Below, one piece after another: positions 33,010-44,939 of a DNA stretch of 64,000 nucleotides. The notes beneath the pieces are model-generated. The model did no database searches. It saw only the letters and a program-made list of their open reading frames with translations, and was not told the DNA's origin. A program made the position numbers and the translations under genes. This DNA comes from Neurospora intermedia (Eukaryota > Ascomycota > Sordariomycetes > Sordariales > Sordariaceae), in assembly GCA_037102815.1 (NCBI GenBank), contig BTPP01000004.1, positions 3,286,001-3,350,000 of the forward strand, written 5' to 3'. Numbering within the stretch: the first letter of the stretch is position 1; every line of letters begins with the position of its first letter.

Positions 33010-35184
33010 CTAATCATCAAAACCACCCCATTCATCACCATCCTCACTACCCTCCTCCTCATCCTCCTCCTCGCTCTCATCACTCACCCCCTCTCCTTTC
33101 TGCCCCTTTCCCCCCTTGACAACCTTCCATCTCCTCCCCTCCTTCAAAACCGGCAACCCCTCGTCATCTCTCACAATATTCCCCTTCCCATCCCTCTGGT
33201 ATGGCTCCTCTTCATCTTCCTCTTCTTGCCCCTCAATACGATACTCCACCGAACTCTCTTCATCGCCCTCCTCCAACTCTTTCAAATCCACCGCCTTCTT
33301 CCCCGTGCTCTTCAACGTAGGAATCCCATTTTCGTCTCTGACAATCCGTCCTTGCTCATCCCTCACAAACGGTCCTTCGGGGTCTTCTTGTTCTTCCTCT
33401 TCCTCTTCGCCCTCTTGCTGCTGCTGCTGCTGCTCCACACCATCTAGAAGATAGACCGGATCATCAATCGTCCCGTCCCTCACAAACCCCGCCACAAAGA
33501 ACCCCATGACTCCCCTCCCATCATCCCGATAATAGGCTCTAATCACCGCATCCCTGACCTCTTCCTTTTCTTTTTCTTCTTCCATTATCACCCCTTCCAA
33601 GTTCATCGCCTCCACCTCCCCGCGAACATCCCACCGCCTCATCCCCTCCACCTGCTCTTGGCGTTTCAACACCCTCCACCCTCTCCTTTTCGCAACATCC
33701 GAAGCCAAAGCCCGCAAAACCACGTGCTCGTTCTCCCCGGCGTGGATCGAGCAAGTGCTGTACGTGATGCGCTTGGCAGCAGGAAACGACATGGCGTGTT
33801 GCAGCAGGGTCAGCTGAAACGCGGCGAGCGAAGCGATGCGCGCTTCGAGGTCGGCCTGGGAGGAGACGGGGATGGCGACGCCGTCGTCGTCGATCAGGAC
33901 TTTGGCTGGGGGTTCTTGCGTCTCTGTTGTACCTGTGGTTGTAGTTGGCGGAGATTTGCGCTTGTTATTGTTTTGTTTGCCTTTGGGATTAGTGGCTTTG
34001 CTGTTGGTGGTGGAGGAGGAGGAGGAGGAGGAAGAGGAGGAGGAAGAGGAAGGACCAGAGGGAAGGTGGAGAGTGGGAGCATCATCCCTCCCCACAATAC
34101 CCGAGCCGGAGCAGGAAGGATCAAGAAGCAAAGCCCCGACGTTTCGGTACTTGGCATCCAAAGGGTTGACCTTGAGAAAGTCTTTACCGGCGTTGACGAC
34201 AGTGAAGGTGTCGGAGCCGGCGGTTTTGACCATCTTCTGTAAGGTTTTGGCGCGGTGAGGGTCTTTTTCGAATGCGAATATCGTCGTCGTCCCCTTTTGC
34301 TCTTCTTCTCCCTTCTTCTTCTTGTTTCCTTTCTTGCCAGTTTTGCCATCAAAGACAACTGCTTTATTGTCCTCCACCCGTGAATGCACAATCGCTGCCA
34401 AATGCGTCGTCTTGTTCCCCGGCGCCGCGCACGTATCCATGACATCTCCATCCCTCTCCGGTCTAGGATCCAGCAGATAAGCAGGGAAGCACGAAGCTTT
34501 ATCCTGCAAAATGATCTTGCCGGACTTGTACGCCTCCGTCTTTGTGAAATCCGCTACCCCGGGACAGGCGGCAATGAGATTGGGAATGTGTCCATCAATG
34601 TGAATGACCTTCTTCCCCTTCTTTCCCTGCCCATCAAAAGCATCAGCCGCCTTGATCACCTCGGCCACGCTCTCCACCACCTCCCACCCCTTGAACGTCG
34701 TAGCCAACTGTTCTTCCACCGTCGATTTCAAAGTGTTCACCCTGATCCACCGCGGATGCACGGGACATCCTCCCCTAGCTTCAATCTCTACCTGCGTCCG
34801 CAGCGCATCCAGCGTAGCGCATTTGCGCCGTATGCGCGCGCGGACAAACTCCGAGTTCAAGCGGGCCTTGTGCCGTTCAATGGAGACCCGCAAGCCGTGG
34901 GTGGCGGGAAGGGCGATACCCGATTTGGAAAGCAGCAAATCGTGCACGAGCAAGAGGGAGAGGGCGGGCGTGAGTTTTCGCTCGTGCTTGAGCAGGTCCG
35001 AGGCCTCGACGACTTCTTTGAGGATGGCGGACCATTTGCTGGTTTCCAGGGCTAGAGCGTAGACTTGGGCGGGAGGCGACTTGAGGGATTTGTCTTTGAA
35101 AATGCGAGACTTGAGACTGCCGCCGTGGGTAGCGTTGGGACCAGCGCCCGTGAGGATGGCGGCTGTCTCGTGGTAGAGGGACAT
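33010..35184 (-). CDS. rcm1: 25S rRNA m5C methyltransferase Rcm1/NSUN5
   Basis: A single exon (724 aa) encodes an RsmB/NSUN-type RNA cytosine-5 methyltransferase, best matching Rcm1/NSUN5. That enzyme modifies one cytosine of 25S/28S rRNA in the nucleolus. SAM motif I is DTCAAPGNKT (250-259). The release cysteine motif DPSCSGSG holds Cys358 and the catalytic TCSI motif holds Cys478, the pair expected in this family. A run of about a dozen Ser and a polar Asn/Lys/Thr stretch (about 378-425) is inserted between them. An acidic C-terminal extension of about 130 residues carries two copies of a 21-residue motif (605-625 and 661-681, core GxIVRDxxGxPxLK). I start at the ATG at 35184 (MSLYHETAAIL), where similarity to the family begins; the open frame runs further upstream. 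Confidence 0.9.
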   Translation of the reverse strand: MSLYHETAAILTGAGPNATHGGSLKSRIFKDKSLKSPPAQVYALALETSKWSAILKEVVEASDLLKHERKLTPALSLLLVHDLLLSKSGIALPATHGLRVSIERHKARLNSEFVRARIRRKCATLDALRTQVEIEARGGCPVHPRWIRVNTLKSTVEEQLATTFKGWEVVESVAEVIKAADAFDGQGKKGKKVIHIDGHIPNLIAACPGVADFTKTEAYKSGKIILQDKASCFPAYLLDPRPERDGDVMDTCAAPGNKTTHLAAIVHSRVEDNKAVVFDGKTGKKGNKKKKGEEEQKGTTTIFAFEKDPHRAKTLQKMVKTAGSDTFTVVNAGKDFLKVNPLDAKYRNVGALLLDPSCSGSGIVGRDDAPTLHLPSGPSSSSSSSSSSSSSTTNSKATNPKGKQNNNKRKSPPTTTTGTTETQEPPAKVLIDDDGVAIPVSSQADLEARIASLAAFQLTLLQHAMSFPAAKRITYSTCSIHAGENEHVVLRALASDVAKRRGWRVLKRQEQVEGMRRWDVRGEVEAMNLEGVIMEEEKEKEEVRDAVIRAYYRDDGRGVMGFFVAGFVRDGTIDDPVYLLDGVEQQQQQQEGEEEEEEQEDPEGPFVRDEQGRIVRDENGIPTLKSTGKKAVDLKELEEGDEESSVEYRIEGQEEEDEEEPYQRDGKGNIVRDDEGLPVLKEGRRWKVVKGGKGQKGEGVSDESEEEDEEEGSEDGDEWGGFDD

Positions 35185-35833
35185 GCTGGGTTTGGTGGTG
35201 GTGGTGTTTATCAAGTCCCTCGTTGGTGTCTTGTGTTCGGTGATCAATTGGAAAAAAGAATGGTGGAAAATAGTAGAATGGAAAGGATGTCTCGGAAGAG
35301 ATGATCTCTCAGCCTCGAGTCTGAAAACGTCGTTGTCAAGTTTGAAGATGTCGTCGAGTTCATGTGAAGTTTCCTCCGAGTCTATCGAATAAACTTTTTT
35401 ATGCAGACATTCACAAATCTCAAAGTTTCTTGTGTGCAGCTTGCTTGTGCAGTGTCTCCACCTTCTAAGCGCAAAAGTGGAACCTTCCCTTCCTCGCTTC
35501 ACGGTTCATCTTTTTTTCAGCACAGACCCTCTGTTTCTTCCCCTGTAACTTGGACCCTTGAAGGTGAGCCAACAGGCCGGTACAACACCACCACGGAACG
35601 TGGGTCGTTTATTCCTCAAGTTGCAGTGGATGATCACCAACCCTGATCGGTTCTCTGCCAAGCGCAACTTTGCCTATTCTTGTCACTAATATCGCAAAAG
35701 CTTGTTGTCTTAAGGTCCGTTTTTAGATCCAGATATGTATGTCGCCTACCACGTACCACGCACAGTACCACGTAACATGAACACAACCCCCATGACTAAC
35801 GCAAACAACGTCCTTGTCCTGGCCAAACACTTC

Positions 35834-35871
35834 ACACAGGCATAGGTACTACACACAGGCATAGGTACTAC
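35834..35871 (+). repeat. Perfect 19-bp tandem duplication
   Basis: The unit ACACAGGCATAGGTACTAC occurs twice with no gap and no mismatch in intergenic DNA. It looks like a recent slippage or repair duplication. Confidence 0.9.
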
Positions 35872-36370
35872 AAGCGTACAAGCATATCACGAAACGATGT
35901 TACTATAGTCCAAAGTGTGTGTATGTGAGCATGTGTAATGTCTCAAATGGGTCCTCTTCACAAAAAGAAGAAAGAGGCCGCTAATCAATTTCCTCATAGA
36001 GGAATCCTAAAACTCAAAGGTAAAAACATCTGTGGTGTTGGGCATCAAGAATCCCAACCAAACGAGGGTAAAGAAGTGAAAGTATGTAACATGTGCAAAA
36101 GCCGAAAGGAAGTCAAAAAAAGGTATCTTTTGCGAAGTGGAAAAGAATTGTTGCGCCCTTCTCTTTCTACACCACCCATGGGCGTTTGCTCCTTTTTTTC
36201 GAAAAGATGTGGTCATTTCAGATTCGTCAAAATGGTTTGCAGACCCTGAGCCTTGTATCCCAGGTTTGTTTTGGGCTGTGTGGCTGTGTGAAAAAGCAAT
36301 TGCTTTTCTGGTATCTCATACCGAATGCGCCCCTTTCTTTTTTGTCCCTTTCTAGATGATCCCTATCCAT

Positions 36371-36392
36371 GGAGGTTTTGCATGAAACCTCC
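36371..36392. repeat. Perfect 8-bp stem hairpin downstream of DUF1996-WSC gene
   Basis: GGAGGTTT and AAACCTCC pair perfectly around the loop TGCATG. It lies 69 bp past the stop of the minus-strand DUF1996-WSC gene, so it would be in that mRNA's 3' UTR. A role in 3'-end formation or stability is only possible. Confidence 0.5.
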
Positions 36393-36460
36393 GCTCAAAA
36401 AGTAAATGCGAAGAGAAGAAATGAAATCCGTAATTTCAGTCAGATATCCAAAAAGACATC

Positions 36461-38235
36461 TTACCTGCGAATCCTTCCACCAGGGGTGCGGCGGTGGTGC
36501 ATGTAGTGGTTATGGATGTGACGACGATGGTGGCTCTCCGCGTGAATATCACGGGCCGAGACCTCGCCGCTCTTGCTGTAGATGGACAAGGCCCAGTCAC
36601 CACCGCACTTGTCGGCATCGTCGCCCTCGCAAGTCATGTGGCACTTGGAGTCATCCAACTTCTCGACCTTGGAAAGCTCATTGCCGCAGTAGCATTCGCC
36701 GCCATACTCGGTGCCGGCAACACTGAAGCCCTTGGAACTGCAGTGAGTCACACAGGCGGTGTTGTTGACCCGACCAAGGTTGGCGCGAATGATTCCGCTG
36801 AGAACACGGTCCGAAGTGTCCTCGTAGCAACCGGCATACTTGAAGTCACCAACGGTCTTGCCATCAGTGGCAGCATCAGTAGGCTCAGCACCAACAGCAG
36901 AGATGTAAACAGTCGTGGTTGACTGAACAGTGGTCGTTTGGAGGACAGTGGTGGTCGGGGCCGGGCTGGTGACGGCCTGCTTGACGACATTGGTGGGTTT
37001 GGGCACAGCAGAGTCGACACCCACGGCCAGGTTGTTGCCGCTGCTGCCGCTGCCGCTGATACTTCCACTGGTACCGTACTTCCAGCCCTGGATAGGGTTG
37101 TTGCCGGGAAGCTTGTCCAGCTTGCCATCGACCTTTTCATCGATAGGGCACTCAATCTTGCACGACTTGCTGTCATCATTGACACCGCCAATCAGACCCG
37201 GGCAGGTGTGCATGCCAGCATGACCAGCGTCGCAGTTGTCAATGATTTGCTGAAGGGCCTTCTCGTCCCAACCGGAAACAAAGTCACCGTGGACGGAGAA
37301 ACCAGTAGCATCACCGTTGGCAAAGACGAAGGGGCTCTCCTTGCCAACAAGGTCCTTGAAGCGACTGAGCAATCCGTGAGTGTCCCAATAGGTTTCAAAG
37401 AAGATGTGAGGGGTGTGGATCCATCCCTTGGGGCAGTCCTGCTTGCCGTTGCCGGCATCGCTGGGGAAGGCCATGTTGTTCTTGTAGTCGTCCAGACCAG
37501 CCTTGGGGTTGTAGCACGACGGGAAGTGGACATCAGCTCGCAAGGGCGAGGCGTAGGCATCGCAGTCCTCGAAGGGGAAGCCCCAGCCTTCACCATCCTG
37601 GTTGGTCTTGATGCCAGCCATGGAACCATCAGAGTCTTTGGGCCAGCTTGGTGGGTTGAAGTTGGCACGGGGGCAGGTGATGGAAGCAGCAGTGATGGGT
37701 CCCTTGGAAGGATCCATGTTTGAGCCCTTGCCGTAAGCAGCTCCCGGGGGAGGAGTCCTCAACATGGCATCACCGCTCACCATCTTCAAGCCCAGAGGAA
37801 AAGCCTTGATCTGGTCGTTGGTCGGCTCGAAGCTGCTTCGTGTTAGTATAGAAACGACCCATATGGGGCGGTATCAGGGAATACTCACAAGTAGTACACG
37901 TTCATGTAGTAGAAGGGAACCTGTTCGAGCTTGCCATCCTTGGGGTCCTTGAAGTAAAGGGTCGGGAACCAGTAGTTGCTCATATCGGCCTTTGGCAGGG
38001 CCGTCGTGCACTGGGACTGTCTCAGGTGCTCTCCGGTCACGTTAAGACCGAAGTTGCTGGCTCCCATGATAGTGTGAAGGTGAGCGGAAGCGGTACCGGG
38101 GGAGACAATCGGGTCGGCGCGGCAAGTGGTAAGGGGGCCATTTCCGTAGTGACGCAAGACGGCAAAGGTGCGAGAATCCTTTGCGGCGGCCGCGGAGACG
38201 AGAAGAGCCGCAAGGGCGGCAGTGGTGAAGATCAT
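36461..38235 (-). CDS. Secreted DUF1996-WSC domain protein
   Basis: Exons 38235-37889 and 37832-36461 (572 aa). A signal peptide is clear (MIFTTAALAALLVSAAAA). A DUF1996 domain follows (about 30-345), with RADPIVSPGTASAHLHTIMG, several conserved Cys and HGDFVSGWD. A Ser/Gly and Thr-rich linker leads to a WSC carbohydrate-binding module (about 445-536, FKYAGCYEDTSDRVLSG and GGECYCGNELS). The tail is rich in His and Arg. The protein is probably exported and linked to cell wall or extracellular glycan; its activity is unknown. The 56 bp intron has a GTGAGT donor and a CTAAC branch site; the CAG acceptor gives YYFFEPTNDQ, and a nearby AAG would add one Ser. The stop lies inside a strong donor-like CAG|GTAAGA, so a spliced C-terminal extension is conceivable. 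Confidence 0.85.
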
Positions 38236-41200
38236 TTTGAAATCGGTGTCGTTCTTGTAAAGTGGTATTTGTCGAAGAAGTGGTAAAGGTGGAGTGTCGT
38301 CTATCTGTCTCTAGGACCGACCGTCTTGACTCGAAGTTGATATTGGCTCTGTGAAAGGATAGATGCTAAAACCGGAGCACCGAGACTGATCAATATAGTT
38401 GTCGTGTGATTTTCCCGATGTCGTGCTTGAACAATGCCAGTTGTTGTATCCAGCTCAGCGGATAAAGCACACAAAGAACCAAGAAGAATGGGCTTGTGGT
38501 TAAAGAAAAGATAGGACGCGCTAAGCAGGCTCAGCAGCTTGAGGTCAAAGGAAGGTGAGGGAGAAGGAAGAGAACGACAAAGACCACGATAGTCGAGGAT
38601 GAGACCAGATGAGAAGATGAGGGGGAGGGTATCGAGGGCTTATTATAAACAGACGGCCCATCATTGACTGTGCCTGAATAGGACATGGGGTGTCTGAAAT
38701 CTCTCACTGGTAACCTCCTCTCTGACCACTCAACGCTTCCCAACGCAGTCCACCCACCCATTCATCGGAACAGGATGCGGGCTGGGCACAAAGAGGTGGA
38801 AGTGAAGGGGAGGGGAGTGACAAACAGCAGCTGGGATTTGCCGGCGCAGGGCTGGACGGACAGTGTGTAGCGGGTAGTCTTCCGCACAGTAAAACGCCGT
38901 TCGAAAACCGAGTGAAGTGACTTTGTGACTTGCAACTTTTCCATGCCGACATCCAGATTGATTACCTATCCATTCATATGTTGCATGTCCGCCTCCGTAA
39001 CAAAAAGTTTGACTTTTTCATCACCTTGTCACGGCGTCGGCTTTCGTCACCTGTTTGACACCTCGCAGGCAGCTTGATCACTATTTCCAGGCACTGACCA
39101 AGGTCTCGACTAAAGTCATGATGCACGCCTAGCCATGTGGTGACTGCTAGTGTAGTGTTGATCACTGGTGGTCTGGAAACAGGAACTGGAAATGTTCCAT
39201 TCCAGGTCCACAACTTGGTCGCTTCTCTGGACCCGCCTGAACTTCTTCTGCGGCCCAGAACCTTGAAGCCCACCTGAACAGCCCCTGGAGCCCCCACCTA
39301 TCGCGCCGTGACGGGCTTAGCGTGAACCCTCCGATTGACGCGATGGAATATGGCTGTCGAAGATATGGAACCGTCATCGTGAGCACATCTAGTTCATGGT
39401 CAAGCGCAGCTGGGCAAGTGTCAAATATCAGCTTGAAACAAGACTAGTGTCGAGGCTTTTCTCTGTCATGATAAACAGATGAGATTGAGGGTGAGGAAAC
39501 AAGACGGCACCAGCATTCATAGACTGGCCGGCGGTTCGCTTGGGTAGTAAAACCACAAACAAGAGGCGGGCTGAAACCAGGTCGACGACGACGGATTTTT
39601 TATTTTTCTTTTTCTTTTCTCTTCCATCGATGTCACCTCCACCTCACACACAGTCGACAGTCACGCCTGGGAGATGCGTTGGGACCTGAGCTGGGACTCG
39701 AATCAAGAAGGTGCAAATGCACGCGATTCAGGCGGAGACTGGCTTGGGCTAAGGCAGCCAAGGTCGTACCTGCATATTGCAGCCGCCACAAGACATTGAT
39801 TGGGCGGTTGGTGGACATTTCCCCTGGATCGCAACAGGAACCTTGGTTGCAACCTACGGGTAGTGGGACACCCTCCGTTTATGAAAAAAGGGTGTGTTGG
39901 CACGATTTGGGAGAGGAGAAGAGAGAGACTGGAGTGGACGGACGGTCAGACAGTCTGTGATCGATGGAAGTCATTGGAAGTGATGAATTGCTGGCAGTTG
40001 AAGCAGTTTCTAGCGAGAGCCGGCATTTGCCCATAGGAGCCAGTCCAATCACGTTTGCCATGCTGCTCCGTATCAAGTACGCCAAGTTCACTGTCCAGGT
40101 CTTTGCTTTCTCGGCCTCTTTTGCCCAGGAAGGAAGAGGCTCCAGTCACAGAAAATTTCTGTGTGTTCTACTGTCGCTGGCTCGCTGCCGTGGCCAGTCC
40201 GTCTGTGCTGTACCAGTATCCAGATATTAATGGTTTGCGCCAGTGCAACAGCGGGCGGCGCAGTTATCGGCCCCGTCAAAGTAAAGAGATTCCAGAAGCG
40301 AGAGGAGGGGAAAACGGGCTGTTGGTGTGACGATTTTGTCAATCGAGGCCAAGAATATCTCGTAGCTAATGGCTGACGTGAGGATGTATTTTTTTTCTAC
40401 CTCTTGCAGCTATCTTGGGCTACCTGGTTGGACGGGTTCCTGAATTTGTGGGTAAAACTGCGGGATAAATGAATAAAAGCCGCTGATATTGGCATGGAGC
40501 ATAACTCGAGAAGCCTTCCATGTTTTGCCCGCCTGGAACAACCTGGGCACGGCGTGTTGTTCGGAGGTTGCTTCCCGGCAACGGACTGCAAATCATTCCG
40601 TAGCTTCCGATGTTGGGATGTTTCTGCAAATGGCACCGAGACTACCAATTTTCTCATAATGACCTGTAACCCAACTTTGTGATTGTTGGTCGCTTCCCCA
40701 AACAGTTCATCTCGACTTTGGAAGGGAACACAGCGCCACAGGGGTAAAAAATGAAAAGAAGCGGTTCCTGGGCGGAATTGGCCGGATCGCCCTCTCCAAT
40801 CCCGTCCCGCCCAGTCGGAGCCGCGAAAAAGAGGGGTGTTTGGGGGTGCAAAGTTTGAAACGCGCTAAGGCAGACGGGGGCACTGGCCCAGCAGTACCCT
40901 CCCTTAGTGGGGTTTGTGCCTGGAAAGTGGACTCTGCTGAATAAGGTAGTACTGTACCTTCCATTACTGTTTGTCAACGTTGACGATGACTTCCGCTTCC
41001 TTCCTGGCGTTTACATACAGCGATACACTGCATCGGAAAAGTAGTCGCTCGCAACGGCAAGATGCATCATGTGTGTTGGATAAAATTCCGATTCTCAGAG
41101 TCAACTGAACATACCGTGTGCCAACTTTTCCAAATGACCAAGGAAAGTAGAAAGACTGAGCGAGGGAACAAGCTCAACGCGGGGCAGCGGGCGCGCTACC

Positions 41201-44200
41201 CTCCATCTGCGGCGCGGGCGTAAGGTGACGGAAACAAACTTGCATCTATTTGTTTCAACCAACGCCCACCCAAAGGGGGCCAAAGCTGAAAACACCATGA
41301 TCTGTTTGGCGTCGGTGACATCGTGGGCTTCAAGCAATTCACCTTGCCACTCATTGAACCCGGTTGATGATCCTTTATTTCCAGTCCTCACTCCCCAAGC
41401 GCGGGCTTCTGAGATGATGCGCGCGCTTGTTGACCCCCGCCCGTCTCAACTGCCTCCACAGCATATCCGCTAGCCACGCGCTACACTACGCTAATAAACC
41501 GCCCTTGACAGCGGCACTGGCAATCGCTGACAGCTTTCTTGGCACGGGCTCGACTGGACGACAATCAAGTACAACTTTAAACTCAACACCACTTTTGGAA
41601 CATCACAAGTCCTATTTTGGTCACTTCTCCATCACCACCTGATGGTTTCCAACGGGAAAACGAACGCCTCCATGCGTTGAGTTACCCATCCGTCTGCTTG
41701 CTTACCCTTCTTGGACTCCAGATCGACACAGTTCCCCCCCCCCACCACCATCTCCACCACCCCCGAGTCCAATGACCTACACTACAGACATAAGCATACA
41801 AATACCCAGACAGAGGCTGGCTGGCTGGTTTCAGACCTCGCAAACTCCTCATCGGACGGCAGTGCAACCGCTTGTTTTTTTTTTTTTTTTTTTCCACGAT
41901 TGGGCACCCTACCCGAGTATCCCCTCCTTCATCGGGGCCGCGGTCTTCCTCCGCCCGTTCCGACCATCCATCAACCTCCTCTTCCTCCGCTGCCGAGTCT
42001 GGAACGGACAGTGGCGGTGCTGAACTGTTGGATATCCGGAAGGTATAGGAGGGCGCACGCAGTAAGCTACAAATTCAAGTCTGATGCGCGGCCACCGGCA
42101 GGACAAACTCATCCTGCTTCGTCGGCTGTCGGATATCTTTGTCATTCATCATGTTCATTTGCCTCTCGGAGCTGTGAATCTCAACATTGTCTGCCTTTAA
42201 CCAAGGAAGAGAGAAGCCACCACCATCCTATCAGCGCCTGATGACGTGGTCTAGGCGAGCACACTTCACTGCAATACTGCAATGTCCAAGTCAAAAATCC
42301 CCTTTTCGGTGTTGTTTCCCGTCCGGTGAGGCGCCAGGGAGTGCAACATTCAACACGGCCGGCAGCTTCAATATTGATGATCAGCATGCCATTGACGCAG
42401 TGACCAAAGGCCGAACCACGGGTCGTTGGTAAGGCCGGTCTGCCTCACTTGCCTGATCCGTCTATGATTGATGCCATGCGGCAGAAGTCACCAGCTGTAT
42501 CTCGCAGAAAAGCTCATGACGTGGCTATGAATGCCCTCAAAATTATTCGTCCTTGGTGGGCCATTCCGCTTCCCTGCCGTCTTACTTGCCTCTGCCGCGA
42601 TCCATTGATTCAGACGCACAATCGCCCAACAAAGTATGATCATGGACAATTTCTTCTGAGGTCGAACCCGGGAACATCCCGCTCCAGTAATCACAATTGG
42701 TCGTGGCAGAAGTATCTCTGGCCCAATCCCATTGGGTACGCCTTGGGATTCAAGTGAACCATTCAATGTCACTTCGGCTGAAGTTGAAAGAACTAAAAAC
42801 CCTTCCATTAGTTCAAACACACGGGATTCCACTTCAGTAAAATCAGATCAAGTGATTGATGGCATCAGTCAAATGACAGCGCAATTGGCGCCATGGCAAA
42901 TAAACGCCATGACAATCTCGGCATGACTTGCTATAACCCAGCAATCGACTACACGAGGATGATGCCCCGACTGTCCTATTATCTCAAATTCTTCGGTAAT
43001 ATTTCTCCTTGCTTCCCTCCCAGTTTCTTGTAAATCACTTCCCTTTCTATCCCTCCGGTACCACACAGCTATGTCAAGCCTTTCGTGTAACTTCTCCGGG
43101 ATAAGTCTTGTGGAACCCGAGTCCCTGAGCCCTTCGGGCATTGTCACCAAAGGCGGCGGCTCAGTCCGAGACCCTGTCTATCTTCAAGTGCCCTGCCATA
43201 TCCATAAAGCTGTGAAACCTGGATGTGGGCAAAGAACGCCTCCAAAGAAAGCGGGGGTTTTTGTGTAACACGCTTCCCCTGCCTATGGGGTTTACATAAA
43301 GTCTTCGGGTCTGGACATGGAAACCAGCGAGCGGCTGGCCGATGGCGCCCTGAGGGGCTCGAATATGCAATGTGGCTACCCGTCTGACCTTTGGTACTAG
43401 GCGTTCTGTTTCTAGATAGGAGATCTATGAAGATGAGTGTGTCTTGGATTCGTCACCTGGCGCCTGCCGAAGAAGTTTGGTCTAAGAGCTAGAGCGGTAG
43501 GCGCCGTGAGACTATTCTATCTTCAGGCACTTCACATATGATCCAACAGGCTTCAACCTAGCGCAATTCAGCAGATCATGCTCGTCCGTTCGGTTCTATC
43601 ATAGCGAGGCATAAGATTCGAAATGATACCGCATCTTCGTCATGTAAGTAATTTTATCGAACCGTTTCATGGTCAAACCATTGAAACACTAGTGGGTTAT
43701 GTTAGAAAGAAAAAAGCAAACAAGCGTGCAAAACGACGTTCATGGCCTGTAGAAAGAAATGGAATGCAAATGACAGATAACAATACTAAAAGACTACAAT
43801 GATAGAGGGGAGCAAACACATACACACACACACCCACTTTTCCCACAGTCCCAAAAACAGTTACGACCAAAAGTAAAATTAAGCTTCCGCCACCAGACCT
43901 CTCCCAAAATCCCCGAAATACCCCGAAAGTGACAAATCATTTGTTAGGTCTTCCAAGCAATGTCGTGTAGATCCACAAACATTGAGGGCCCCAATCCATA
44001 CATGTACTCTCTAGACCAGACCCCATCGACCCCCGCCGTCCTCCCTAGGGGTAAGTCTACAAACTGCCAAATAACGGCTTTCAATCGCCTTCATTGCCTC
44101 AAGAACAAACCGAGGCATGAACAGAACAGAAAGATAGGACGCTTGCAGTTTGCACAGTATAGTCAGCGAGTCGGAGCGAGCTTCAGATCCAGTCAAGTAC

Positions 44201-44350
44201 CTAAGAAAGGCAATGCGCAAAATCCAACATTGAGATATGATCAGGTTGCCGCTTTTTATTCTAGGATTGGTTTGAAAAAATGACTCGAAGAACTGGAGTA
44301 AATCATGGCCATGGTGGAATTCAAGTCTCACGTCCATTCAATGACATTCG

Positions 44351-44373
44351 TAGGGTAGGTAGGTAGGTAGGTA
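44351..44373 (+). repeat. TAGG tetranucleotide repeat
   Basis: About five units of TAGG/GTAG lie in tandem. Its complement, CCTA, recurs at 44891-44939. Confidence 0.75.
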
Positions 44374-44890
44374 AAAAGGAGGAGTCTACACTACGGACGT
44401 AGGTAAGGTAGCTAAAGGCGGGGAAACGTGAACGGGCTTTTTACTTGACGAAAGATCCTACAACGCCGCGTTTGTGCATGGCTGTATAGTTCATGAGATG
44501 CTGGGTTCCGTCTTGGTGAGAAGGAAATGCTCTGGCTTTTTTTTCCAACCCTCAAAAAAAAAATTAGAAAATTAAAATAATTAATGATGAAAAATTGTCG
44601 AGAGGACGAAAGGGACAAAACTAAAGTGGGCAGAGATGACATTCACAATGGCTTGTAGAACCCTTCCGCTCCACGAACCGCCGTTCTTTCCCGCAATTGT
44701 CCAGAAGACGATGCGGAAGAAACCATAACGGCGAAGGGAGGGGGTTAATGTGGTTGAAAGGTAGTGAGATTCTCCTCGACATTCCTTGTGAGACTTGGTA
44801 GTGGACAGTTTGTTATCTCATTGCTTCATTTGTATACCTACCTAACTTTGATGCAATACTAGGCCATCATCCATCTTTATAAGTTTTCCG

Positions 44891-44939
44891 ATACCTGCCT
44901 ACCTACCTACCCACCATACCTACCTATGCTACCTACCTT
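44891..44939 (+). repeat. CCTA/TACC-rich simple repeat
   Basis: Clusters of TACC units (about eight) are interrupted by short variants. They lie about 210 bp past the stop of the Tfc4 gene. Confidence 0.7.

Larger units (their letters stand above)
35185..36460. other. Intergenic region between rcm1 and the DUF1996-WSC gene
   Basis: This contains the rcm1 promoter and the 3' region of the DUF1996-WSC gene. It includes a 19-bp tandem duplication at 35834-35871 and a hairpin at 36371-36392. No supported gene. Confidence 0.45.

Noticed and set aside
38451-38520. tRNA gene suggested by AGCTCAGCGG (A-box-like)
   Set aside because: No B box follows within about 80 bp and no cloverleaf can be drawn.
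42655-42720. tRNA gene suggested by a GGTTCGAC-like B box on the minus strand
   Set aside because: No A box at the right distance and the acceptor and T stems do not pair properly.
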